DNA of 64,000 nt, from NCBI GenBank assembly GCA_963809925.1, contig CAWELH010000007.1, positions 124,001-188,000 on the forward strand. The letters are read 5' to 3'. Within the stretch, counting starts at the first letter, position 1. The number at the start of each line of letters is the position of its first letter. Origin of the DNA: DASQZK01 sp963809925 (lineage in GTDB: Bacteria > Bacteroidota > Bacteroidia > Bacteroidales > GCA-2748055). Positions 1-7,637 of the stretch are shown here, in pieces. Below the pieces are notes generated by a model that searched no databases, was not told where the DNA came from, and was given only the letters and a program-made list of their open reading frames with translations. Both the position numbers and the translations under genes were made by a program.

Positions 1-251
1 TCAATCTCCTCTTTTGTCGGGTTTGTATCATCGAACCTCAGGTTTGTCAGTCCGCCAAACTTTTCAGCTATACCAAAATCTATACATATAGCCTTGGCAT
101 GGCCGATATGCAGATAACCGTTTGGCTCGGGTGGGAAACGGGTATGAACCCTATCTCCGTTCTTTCCCGATTTGAGGTCTTCATCAACGATCACCTCAAT
201 AAAATTCAGACTTTTCTTCTCAGTTTTTGGCTCTTCCGGATGCATATTCAT
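1..251 (-). CDS. glnS: Glutaminyl-tRNA synthetase, N-terminal part (runs off the window)
   Basis: This gene charges tRNA-Gln with glutamine in the cytoplasm. Only about 83 codons are present; the rest lies before position 1. Read on the minus strand, a short charged leader (MNMHPEEPKTEKK) is followed by FPPEPNGYLHIGHAKA, which contains the class I HIGH signature in the form HIGH, and then LRFDDTNPTKEE. The PEPNGYLHIGHAKA and FDDTNP pair is typical of GlnRS and the closely related eukaryotic-type GluRS; the spacing and the EVIVDEDL leader favour GlnRS. The start is the ATG at 249-251; a second in-frame ATG two codons later is equally possible. No promoter was recognised in the 200 bases up to the divergent gene at 451. 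Confidence 0.9.
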   Translation of the reverse strand, partial: MNMHPEEPKTEKKSLNFIEVIVDEDLKSGKNGDRVHTRFPPEPNGYLHIGHAKAICIDFGIAEKFGGLTNLRFDDTNPTKEEI

Positions 252-450
252 TGCTTACCTTGTATTTTTAATGTTACGGGAAAATAACTCCCAGAAATAA
301 GAATACTGATACCCCTGGTTTTTCAGTCTCCCTAATGCCGTTTCTTCCATCTGTTCTGCAAAAATAGAATGATTTACATAAAAAAACGATTTAAAAAATG
401 GAATTAAATTCCAAAGCTACTTAACTTTAGACTTCTTTAAACTTACAACT

Positions 451-1080
451 ATGTGGAAATACTTCATTCTCCTTTCATTTCTTCTGAATTCCGCACTCTC
501 CGGTATCAGCGCCCAGAAAGTCCAGGACACTCAGCCACTGCGGGTATTTCTGCTCGGTGATTACCAGGCTGCTGAATGCGACTGGACATCAACCGACAGT
601 TCTGTTGTTATTATTAAAACCTGTGTGCCGGATTTCAGCTCTCAGCAATTGTCCTGGATACTTAAAAGGCAGATTATTGGTCCCCTCCGGGACGAAGGCA
701 GGACCGGACCCGGTCTCTGTATCCTGAACACCGGGCAGCTCGATATCGTTCTGGGAGTACCTCCCTACCGGATCATTCAGAATATTGACAAAATGAAAAC
801 CATGCTGTCAAACAGGGATATCGACCTTGTCGTGATGGCCCCGCTCTGTTTCAGCAGTGCTTCGGAATACAATTCGGATCTCAATGTACTGAGTGAAAAA
901 ATCAGAATGTACTGCGATTCAAGCGGCGTTGGCTTCCTTGATCCCAACACTGTGCTCTCGCCGGAAGGCATCCTGGAATCGAAGGTTGTAACCGACGGAT
1001 ATCTGATCAATCAATCGGGTTGTGAGAAATGGAATAAATTAATTAACGAATATCTTTCAAACTATGATAAGGAAAAATAA
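451..1080 (+). CDS. Secreted SGNH-like protein lacking catalytic residues
   Basis: The 209-residue product begins with a signal peptide (hydrophobic to about residue 21, ending SAQ). It can be aligned by eye with the SGNH hydrolase encoded immediately downstream: LLGDYQ matches LGNSIT (block I), NTGQLDIVLG matches GGINDLSLG (block III), and VVTDGYLINQSG matches LTTDGTHLTDAG (block V). At each of these places the catalytic or oxyanion residue is replaced: Ser to Tyr, Asn to Leu, His to Leu. The fold is therefore probably kept while the esterase activity is lost. It overlaps the next gene by 17 bases, so the two are almost certainly co-translated and may act as a pair. A sequence TAACTTTA at 422-429 resembles a Bacteroidota -7 box. 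Confidence 0.7.
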   Translation: MWKYFILLSFLLNSALSGISAQKVQDTQPLRVFLLGDYQAAECDWTSTDSSVVIIKTCVPDFSSQQLSWILKRQIIGPLRDEGRTGPGLCILNTGQLDIVLGVPPYRIIQNIDKMKTMLSNRDIDLVVMAPLCFSSASEYNSDLNVLSEKIRMYCDSSGVGFLDPNTVLSPEGILESKVVTDGYLINQSGCEKWNKLINEYLSNYDKEK

Positions 1081-1756
1081 CAGCCCGGCTATTTTCGCTA
1101 TCGGCGTTGCACTATTATTCTCTTGTGCAAGAGACCCGCAAATCAAGGAGGTGGTGTGGCCCACAGACATTAACTATGCCTATGTGGCTTCAGAAAGAAT
1201 CAACCGGATACTGGAACACAAACCGGATAAAACGAAGTACGCGATGCTGGGTAATTCCATCACGGAACTCGGGCAAGACTGGAACAAATGGCTCGACAGG
1301 AATGATGTTATAAACAGTGGCCAAGGCGGATACACGACACAGCAGTTCACATGGCTGCTCGATTCCTGTGTACTAGCCTCAAAGCCGGAGTACTGCTTTA
1401 TCATGGGTGGAATTAACGATCTTTCTCTCGGAATCCCGGTAAGCAGGATCTTTTCAAACTACAAGTACATTCTTTCTACCCTGAAGAAGCACCATATCCA
1501 TGCTATTGTCCAATCAACACTGTACCAGGCCGGGAACTCGGAAAATAACCCAAAAGTCACAGAACTGAACGGACTACTCATTGCCTGGTGTAATGAACAC
1601 AATATTCCATTCATCGATTTGAATGTTGAAATGTCGGATGAGACCGGTCTGAAAAAAGACCTTACCACCGACGGAACTCATCTTACTGACGCAGGGTACA
1701 CGGTTTGGTCCGGGATCCTGAAGATATTTATTGCAAAACTGGAAAACAAGAGCTAG
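1064..1756 (+). CDS. SGNH/GDSL-type hydrolase lipoprotein
   Basis: This is a 230-residue lipoprotein with the lipobox LLFSC near residue 21, so it should be anchored in the outer or inner membrane facing the periplasm or exterior. SGNH signatures appear in order: LGNSITE (nucleophile Ser), GQGGYTT (oxyanion Gly), GGINDLS (oxyanion Asn) and DGTHLTDAGY (Asp/His). All catalytic positions are present, so it is probably an active esterase, often acting on acetylated sugars; the substrate cannot be told. It starts inside the end of the upstream paralog (17-base overlap). After its stop there are about 100 bases without a gene before folB. Confidence 0.85.
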   Translation: MIRKNNSPAIFAIGVALLFSCARDPQIKEVVWPTDINYAYVASERINRILEHKPDKTKYAMLGNSITELGQDWNKWLDRNDVINSGQGGYTTQQFTWLLDSCVLASKPEYCFIMGGINDLSLGIPVSRIFSNYKYILSTLKKHHIHAIVQSTLYQAGNSENNPKVTELNGLLIAWCNEHNIPFIDLNVEMSDETGLKKDLTTDGTHLTDAGYTVWSGILKIFIAKLENKS

Positions 1757-1864
1757 CTGATAAAATCCGGATATCTACATTGGGCACGCCGGGCCATGTT
1801 AGGACTTAAAAAACCGTACCGTCCGGAAGCATCCCACCCTGCTATTCATATCCGATCTTTTCAT

Positions 1865-1872
1865 TAACTTTG
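1865..1872 (+). promoter_or_regulatory. -7 box upstream of folB
   Basis: TAACTTTG fits the Bacteroidota -7 consensus TAnnTTTG. Transcription would begin around 1879-1880, which argues that the ATG at 1880 is not the translation start and that the ATG at 1892 is. No -33 TTG is visible at the usual distance. Confidence 0.45.
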
Positions 1873-1891
1873 TAGCTATATGTTGGTCACC

Positions 1892-2245
1892 ATGGGAATG
1901 ATCCATCTTGAGAGCATGGAGTTCTATGCTTTTCACGGGCATTATGAAGAAGAACAGATCGTTGGAAACCGGTTTCTGGTCGACCTTGTTATTGAAACCG
2001 ACATGCAGCGTCCGGCAGCGTCGGATGAACTTGAGGATGCCGTCAACTACCAGGAAGCATACCGGCTGGTGAAACGGGAGATGAAAAAAAAATCAAAATT
2101 ACTGGAAAACATTGCAAACAGGATCCTGGAAGCCATATTTGAAGAATTCAGTGGGATCAGCAAAGCAACAGTGACTATACGAAAGATGAATCCACCTGTA
2201 GGTGGACAGATGAAGGCAGTAAGCGTAACATTAAGTAAACCGTGA
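1892..2245 (+). CDS. folB: Dihydroneopterin aldolase
   Basis: FolB converts 7,8-dihydroneopterin to 6-hydroxymethyl-dihydropterin plus glycolaldehyde in folate synthesis in the cytoplasm. From the ATG at 1892 the protein has 117 residues, the normal family length. It shows the family pattern: IHLESMEFYAFHGHYEEE near the start, LVDLVIETD, the conserved NYQEAY around the active-site tyrosine, LLENIANRI, and a C-terminal VTIRKMNPPV strand. An in-frame ATG at 1880 would add four residues but lies on the predicted transcription start. The stop codon overlaps the ATG of the next small gene (TGATG), so the two are coupled. Confidence 0.93.
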   Translation: MGMIHLESMEFYAFHGHYEEEQIVGNRFLVDLVIETDMQRPAASDELEDAVNYQEAYRLVKREMKKKSKLLENIANRILEAIFEEFSGISKATVTIRKMNPPVGGQMKAVSVTLSKP

Positions 2246-2412
2246 TGGAAGAAAAAATATGTCCTGAATGTGGTAACACGTTTTCATGTGAAGGAGAGAA
2301 CGATTGCTGGTGCGAACATACACAGATCCACAAGAAAGAGATGGTGGTTATTATGGACAGGTACGATGATTGCCTTTGTCCCGACTGCCTTGCAAAATTC
2401 TCAGAGGAATGA
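2245..2412 (+). CDS. Small cysteine-rich CWC-type protein
   Basis: This 55-residue protein starts with ATG overlapping the folB stop by one base. It contains CPECG, then ENDCWCEH, and near the end DDCLCPDCLAKF: paired cysteines suited to binding a metal such as zinc. The CWC core and the length match the cysteine-rich CWC family of small bacterial proteins, whose function is not known. Being translationally coupled to folB it is expressed with it, but no link to folate synthesis can be shown. It ends 21 bases from the convergent methyltransferase gene. Confidence 0.75.
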   Translation: MEEKICPECGNTFSCEGENDCWCEHTQIHKKEMVVIMDRYDDCLCPDCLAKFSEE

Positions 2413-2433
2413 GCATCCCTGAGGAGGCGTCTT

Positions 2434-3519
2434 TCATTCAGATTTTTTTTTCCTTATAACAATGACCGGGTAGGCGCCATGCTTCCCAAACCACCGTGGA
2501 TACTTTTCCTCGAGATCCCTGAGTTTTCTGAGAATGCTTTCGCCAAAGAGTCTTTTGTGAATATAAATATTCATAAAATACTTATTGGTACTCCGCCAGC
2601 AATAGAAACTGATCTCCCCGGAAAAGGGAAATCGTTTTCTGAACCATGAGCGGGGATGAACATAGAAATATAGTCGGGGTTTCGAGCTGAAGAGCCTAAC
2701 CCAAACCTTTCCGGCATAATGTCTCAGTAATCTGTAAATCTGTATCGGGAATAATGAGATATCCATCAGCAGGCTGTAAAAAAACCAATTATATACAATA
2801 GCGACAGATGTGCCCGGTCTGGCTACCCTGTAAAGTTCCCCCACAGCCTTATGCTGCTCATTTTTAGGTATGTGGTAAAGTGTATGTTGAGAAAGTACCG
2901 CATCACATATACCTTCCTGCAGGGGAATATTGGTGATATCACCGCAGATAAAAATACCTTTCCGACCGTTCAGGTTGTGTTTTGCCTGGATGAGTGCATT
3001 AACTGAGATATCGATACAGATCCGGATCTCATACCCGTCTGATAAAGTGAGATATTCTTTTAATCCAATCGGTCCTGATGCAATATCCAGAAAATACTTG
3101 CCCTCCGCATTGAGATACTGTCTGGCTCTGGAGAAACAATGGAATATATATGCAGAAGACACTTCGCGGTAGTCAACCCATTTACCCGTATCCTCATAAA
3201 TTGTCATGCCTTCTTTCAGCTTATAGCTAATGTCATTGTAATAGTTAAATACACGCTTCTTATCGAAGACCATGCCGCTGCGTATGTCCTCACCATCGCC
3301 GGTAAACCATGCATAGTGTGGCAGTAGAAGTATAATGCCTTCCATAACCGGATAAAGATAGCGTCCTGACGCATTGATGTAGCCCCCGTCAATTTCACCT
3401 TCAGGCATGTTCAGTTCGAAGTCTTTTCCAATAATGCCTGCGATGTCCTCAACAGTAACTCTGGTTAACGATTCACCGCTTACCGGGCATCGAAGAATGA
3501 TAGGGTCTGCTTCATACAT
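2434..3519 (-). CDS. Trm112-like domain fused to a class I methyltransferase
   Basis: The 361-residue protein starts with a segment (about residues 1-70) that resembles Trm112/UPF0434: RCPVSGESL, then YLYPVMEGIILLLP. It continues with a SAM-dependent methyltransferase: FLDIASGPIG (motif I), CIDIS (motif II), GDITNIPLQEGICDAVLSQHTLYHI (motifs III-IV), and a C-terminal part rich in aromatic and basic residues. SAM binding is well supported; the substrate is unknown. The gene is monocistronic on the minus strand, convergent with folB and divergent from the histidine kinase after a 250-base spacer. Confidence 0.8.
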   Translation of the reverse strand: MYEADPIILRCPVSGESLTRVTVEDIAGIIGKDFELNMPEGEIDGGYINASGRYLYPVMEGIILLLPHYAWFTGDGEDIRSGMVFDKKRVFNYYNDISYKLKEGMTIYEDTGKWVDYREVSSAYIFHCFSRARQYLNAEGKYFLDIASGPIGLKEYLTLSDGYEIRICIDISVNALIQAKHNLNGRKGIFICGDITNIPLQEGICDAVLSQHTLYHIPKNEQHKAVGELYRVARPGTSVAIVYNWFFYSLLMDISLFPIQIYRLLRHYAGKVWVRLFSSKPRLYFYVHPRSWFRKRFPFSGEISFYCWRSTNKYFMNIYIHKRLFGESILRKLRDLEEKYPRWFGKHGAYPVIVIRKKKSE

Positions 3520-3774
3520 AAGTGGATGCTTGATTAAAACAGCGCTAAAGATAAAAAAAAATAAGTTTGAGACTGAGCCGGGAGGAATTGATATTGCGAA
3601 AGGTTGTCAACGATCACCGAATCTGAATACCGCAGATCGAAGTCAAAAAATATTTAATCCACTCTTAATATTGTAACCATAAATTTTTTTTTAATTTTAG
3701 TCGGTCAGGAGGATACACAAATCCCGTCAAAATAGGGTACATATAAACGGAAGATATCGACAACATTTAATGAT

Positions 3775-5322
3775 TTGAGAAAACACAAGGTAAATCTTAA
3801 GAACTTAATTCCCATTCTCCTGGTTGCATGTGGTATTGTATTATTACATATCATCGGCCAGGTCAATTATCTCTTGTTTCATGTACTCATCGAATTCTTC
3901 ACCATCGTTATTGCCTTCTCCCTGTTCATTATCACGGTGAATTCTATGGACATGCTGGATAACAATTACCTGCTTATTGTGGGAATTTCAGCATTGTTCA
4001 TCGGCTTTCTTGATTTACTGCACGTCCTGACATATCCGGGGATGACCATTATTACACCGGGGAATTTTTATGCCAACCAGTTCTGGATCGCTACCCGATT
4101 CCTGGAGAGTATAACCCTCCTCAGCGGTTTCCTGTTTCTTGAAAGAAAGATCAAATCCCATTTCAGGCTGATATTTGCCATATATTTCTTCATAACCACC
4201 ATTATCGTACTGAGTATCTTAATCTTAAAAATTTTTCCAACTTGTTATATCGAGGGAGTAGGTCAGACAAAATTCAAAATTTACAGTGAATATGTCATCA
4301 TCGTGATCCTGTTTGCAGCACTCTTCGTTCTTGTGAAAAAGAAGACCCATTTCGAAAAGGACATTTATATTTTGATCGCCATTTCTATCGGTTTTACCAT
4401 CCTGAGTGAATACATGTTCACGCTGTACTTTTCGAATTTTGGTATCTTCAATCAATTTGGCCATTATTTTAAATTTGTCGCCTTCATCCTCATATATAAA
4501 GCAAATATTGAGACCGGCTTTATCAGGCCAACAAAAGTTATTTACCATTCCCTGGTTATGAGCCAGGAAGAAATCGACCGCTACAATATCCAATTAAAAG
4601 AGGAAATTGCCACACGTGACCGGTTCTTCTCCATCATCGCGCATGATCTGAGAAGTCCTCTGGCTTCTATCATCATGGCTTCTGAAGTCATGCACAAAAA
4701 GGTAAGTCAGTTCAACACTGACAATCTCCTCAAATACACTGAAAATATTTATAATATCTCAAAAAATACATTTACTCTCCTTGAAAACCTTCTTGAATGG
4801 TCAAAATTCAAAACAGGTTCACTGACGGTCAATCCTGCAAAATTTAATATTAACGACAGCGTGATGAGAGTCGTCAGTCTTTACCATCAGATAGCAGAGA
4901 ATAAGAATATTGAACTTTCTGCCTTCAAGGGCCCTGATATTCAGGTATATGCTGATCCTGATATGGTAAATTCGGTCCTTCGCAATCTCATTTCCAATGC
5001 CCTGAAATTCACATCAGATGGAGGAAAAGTGGCCATCAGTATTGATGATGGGGAAGAATTCGTATTTGTCCATATCAGGGATAACGGCACGGGCATTAAA
5101 CCAGAAAAGCTCGATACCCTGTTTGACATTGGACATGTCAGTTCACAAAGAGGTACGTCGAATGAAAAAGGTACTGGTCTCGGCCTGATGTTATGCCGGG
5201 ATTTTGTGAATGAAAATGGGGGACAGATCATGGTAGAGAGTCAGTTTGGCGTTGGCAGCACGTTTACCTTCACCCTGAAAAAGCTGTCACGAAATGTGAA
5301 TCCGGCAGAATCGAAGTTATAG
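3775..5322 (+). CDS. Membrane sensor histidine kinase with MASE3-like sensor
   Basis: The protein has 515 residues if the TTG at 3775 is used; the next in-frame ATG is far inside the first membrane domain, so TTG is the better start. Residues about 10-240 form seven or so membrane segments with a MASE3-like pattern (LDLLHVLTYPGM, NFYANQFWIATRFLES). Next come a coiled linker, HisKA with the phosphorylated H290 (IIAHDLRSPL), and HATPase_c with the N box (NLISNALKF), G1 (DNGTGI) and G2 (GTGLGL). It senses something in or near the membrane, signal unknown. The partner is probably the receiver protein encoded 150 bases downstream on the same strand. Confidence 0.88.
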   Translation: MRKHKVNLKNLIPILLVACGIVLLHIIGQVNYLLFHVLIEFFTIVIAFSLFIITVNSMDMLDNNYLLIVGISALFIGFLDLLHVLTYPGMTIITPGNFYANQFWIATRFLESITLLSGFLFLERKIKSHFRLIFAIYFFITTIIVLSILILKIFPTCYIEGVGQTKFKIYSEYVIIVILFAALFVLVKKKTHFEKDIYILIAISIGFTILSEYMFTLYFSNFGIFNQFGHYFKFVAFILIYKANIETGFIRPTKVIYHSLVMSQEEIDRYNIQLKEEIATRDRFFSIIAHDLRSPLASIIMASEVMHKKVSQFNTDNLLKYTENIYNISKNTFTLLENLLEWSKFKTGSLTVNPAKFNINDSVMRVVSLYHQIAENKNIELSAFKGPDIQVYADPDMVNSVLRNLISNALKFTSDGGKVAISIDDGEEFVFVHIRDNGTGIKPEKLDTLFDIGHVSSQRGTSNEKGTGLGLMLCRDFVNENGGQIMVESQFGVGSTFTFTLKKLSRNVNPAESKL

Positions 5323-5469
5323 ATCCCCGTAAATCAATATTTTGACCTTTGTCACGTTATAAATGATCGGTATTGATTATTTTTGTTATGAATTTGTTAA
5401 CCTTCAGAACCTAATAACAATAAAGTATCATAATATCGGTTAACGTCTTATTCAGGAATATCTGAATTC

Positions 5470-5925
5470 ATGCATCCTTTTCACCAGGGAAAAATGAAAC
5501 CTAAAATTCGGAGCATGGGGAAAACTGAAGCTAATACATTAACAACAGAGGTTTTGCTGGGTAAAATAATTCTTATCGTCGAAGATGACGAATTTATTTT
5601 CAGCCTGCTCGAAGTAATGCTAAAAAATACCGGTGTCGATGTGATTCATGCAGACAATGGTGAGGAGGCTCTGGCACTACTGGATATCAGACACTTTGAT
5701 CTTGTCCTTCTGGATGTAAGATTGCCGGGGCAGAACGGTTTCGAGATCTTTGAAAAAATCAGAAAGTTTAAAAAAAATATCCCCGTTGTCGCTCAAACAG
5801 CCAATTGTATCCCGGAAGAAAAGAAAAAATTTCTCGCTGCAGGATTCGCTGATTACCTCGAGAAACCTATTGATGCTGCTACGATTACGCAATTAATGGT
5901 AAAATTGATCGGTAGCAGGAACTAG
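5470..5925 (+). CDS. Single-domain response regulator (receiver only)
   Basis: The product is one CheY-like receiver domain with an N-terminal extension of about 30 residues if the ATG at 5470 is used (ATGs follow at codons 9 and 16). It has the acidic pair VEDDE, the phosphate acceptor Asp in LVLLDVRLPG (codon 82), the switch Thr in AQTAN, and the conserved Lys in LEKPI. There is no output domain, so it must act by protein contact or in a phosphorelay with the histidine kinase upstream. A -7-like TATTTTTG at 5378-5385 could give it its own promoter. Confidence 0.85.
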   Translation: MHPFHQGKMKPKIRSMGKTEANTLTTEVLLGKIILIVEDDEFIFSLLEVMLKNTGVDVIHADNGEEALALLDIRHFDLVLLDVRLPGQNGFEIFEKIRKFKKNIPVVAQTANCIPEEKKKFLAAGFADYLEKPIDAATITQLMVKLIGSRN

Positions 5926-5945
5926 ATTGGGTGTTTCATTGTTTT

Positions 5946-5978
5946 TACGGCATTAATACGGCATTAATACGGCAATTA
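5946..5978 (+). repeat. Short tandem repeat, 11 bp x 3
   Basis: The unit TACGGCATTAA occurs at 5946 and 5957, followed by the variant TACGGCAATTA at 5968. It lies just after the receiver gene. The remaining spacer up to 6178 shows no gene. Confidence 0.8.
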
Positions 5979-6178
5979 CGCAGCATTCGATGTACACAGC
6001 AAGCAAATTGTCTGCACCTTTTTTAGTTTGCATTGCGGTCCCGAACATATGGATATTAGCTCATACAAGGAAAAGCGGAGTTTCAGGCTGTGGATTTATA
6101 TCAAAAATAAACACAGGTAATCTGATAATTTAAGAATTTACCTTAAATTGTCGTTATGATTGAAGCAGGGCAACACCC

Positions 6179-6883
6179 ATGAAATCCATTTCAAAAATAC
6201 AATTTGTCAGTATATCACTCCTTTTGCTATTATTGATATTTGCTGTTACATCCTGTTTTTCAGGAAATAAAAATTATATTATCGTTATCGGAGATCAGAA
6301 TTCTGCGGGGAAGGACAGCTGGGTCCGGATGCTTGAAAACATGATGCCGGAGGACCGTATTGTAAATTTTTCACCACCAGGCAACACCTTCGGATTTAAT
6401 AATCTGAACAACGAAAATCTGAATACCCTAAAAAATATCGATACGTATCTTGATAATGCACTGGACTCGGTGGGAGGTCATAAGATCGACTACCTGATTA
6501 TTTCACTGGGGGGAAACGATTGTAAACTAACCTTCGATAAGAAAATACAGACAGTTCCGGAAAATTTGGATAACCTTATACGGAAAATAAATGGATTTCC
6601 GGGATTTAAAAACAGGCCTCCACATCTCGTGGTACTAACGCCGTTGCCTTTCGGACCCGACTCCTTATTGCCAGCCCGGTACCAGGGGTCAGATGAACGT
6701 GTTAGGTACCTCATTCCTTATTACAAGGACATCGCTCATCAAAACCGTTGCGGCTTTATTGATATATATGAAAAGCTGGATGAAGAATTTATGAAATACA
6801 GCCCGGACGGCCTTCATCTGAATAGTGATGCTCAGGATGTAATTGCGGGCAGTATATACAATTATCTGATCGATCATCCCTGA
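6179..6883 (+). CDS. SGNH-fold lipoprotein with altered nucleophile position
   Basis: The 234-residue protein has a long hydrophobic signal and a lipobox (AVTSC). The SGNH pattern is clear: IVIGDQNSAGKDSW in the block I position, SPPGNTFGFNNL (block II Gly), SLGGNDCK (block III Asn) and SPDGLHLN (block V Asp and His). In block I the normal Ser after GD is Gln (codon CAG, GDQNS), so the usual nucleophile is missing, although a Ser two residues later might serve. It is unlinked to the other two SGNH genes of the window. Function is unknown; a carbohydrate esterase, a binding protein or an inactive relative are all possible. Confidence 0.75.
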   Translation: MKSISKIQFVSISLLLLLLIFAVTSCFSGNKNYIIVIGDQNSAGKDSWVRMLENMMPEDRIVNFSPPGNTFGFNNLNNENLNTLKNIDTYLDNALDSVGGHKIDYLIISLGGNDCKLTFDKKIQTVPENLDNLIRKINGFPGFKNRPPHLVVLTPLPFGPDSLLPARYQGSDERVRYLIPYYKDIAHQNRCGFIDIYEKLDEEFMKYSPDGLHLNSDAQDVIAGSIYNYLIDHP

Positions 6884-6982
6884 TCAAAGGGAACTGACTT
6901 ACCCTCCTGAGTAATATATCCTGCATTAAAGATGGTTCGCCTGATAAAGGTATGAAATTGAAGAGCAGGCTTACCCGGGAAT

Positions 6983-7360
6983 CTAAACGTTTTTCTCCAG
7001 GAGCCATTTCATTGCAGCATCGGGCGTTGAAAATACCTTGTGATAATAATTCGGGATTGTATTTCTCTGCTCCGTGATCATCGACATCGCTGTTTCTTTT
7101 GGCCGTGTCTGTACAAAGGCTGCCTTGATAAAGGTAAAGGCCTTAAGCTGAATCTTCAGGGCATCCAAAACCACTGGCAGCTCTCTTTCTGAAAAATCAT
7201 ACTCGCCCTCTCTGACATCTGTAAGAATCTTGAGCTCTCTTGGGATCATTTTGTTCCTGGACAAGCTTTCCCCGAATTCTGTAAGCTCCTTACAGCCCAG
7301 CTTGCCCAGATACCTGACCTCCAATATATCAAGTTTCATATTGTACGTACTTCTTATCAT
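6983..7360 (-). CDS. SpoIIAA/STAS-like small protein
   Basis: This 125-residue soluble protein has the alternating strand-helix pattern of the SpoIIAA-like (STAS-like) family seen in Bacteroidota: KLDILEVRYLGKL, LKILTDVREGEYDF, FTFIKAAFVQTRPKETAMSMI and a C-terminal FSTPDAAMKWL. The DVREGEYDF strand-turn and the ending are typical of that family, whose members have no proven role. An ATG at 7339 (MKLDIL) is an alternative, more usual start. It stands alone, convergent with the SGNH gene and divergent from the subtilisin. Confidence 0.6.
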   Translation of the reverse strand: MIRSTYNMKLDILEVRYLGKLGCKELTEFGESLSRNKMIPRELKILTDVREGEYDFSERELPVVLDALKIQLKAFTFIKAAFVQTRPKETAMSMITEQRNTIPNYYHKVFSTPDAAMKWLLEKNV

Positions 7361-7637
7361 CTTCTTCGATTTACATCAACCTGATCAATCAGGTACATGA
7401 AACGAATACAAATTAGAAAATCTGTTCAATTATATTAAAATAGCCAGTTCATTTCAATAATTGAAGGAAATAGTTATCATTAATTTTACCAAAGATAAAA
7501 GAAATGGGGCGAATTCAGATATATAGAAGGTTAGTAATCCAATCGTCCAAGTTAATGAAAGATCGATCTTTGGTGTAAATCTGTTGTTTAAAAAAAAATT
7601 GCGTGTAATTTTAACCCCGCGACAAAACCCATTTCAA

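Noticed and set aside
3770..3778. ATG at 3770 as start of the histidine kinase
   Set aside because: It is in another frame and is followed at once by a stop; TTG at 3775 fits the protein.
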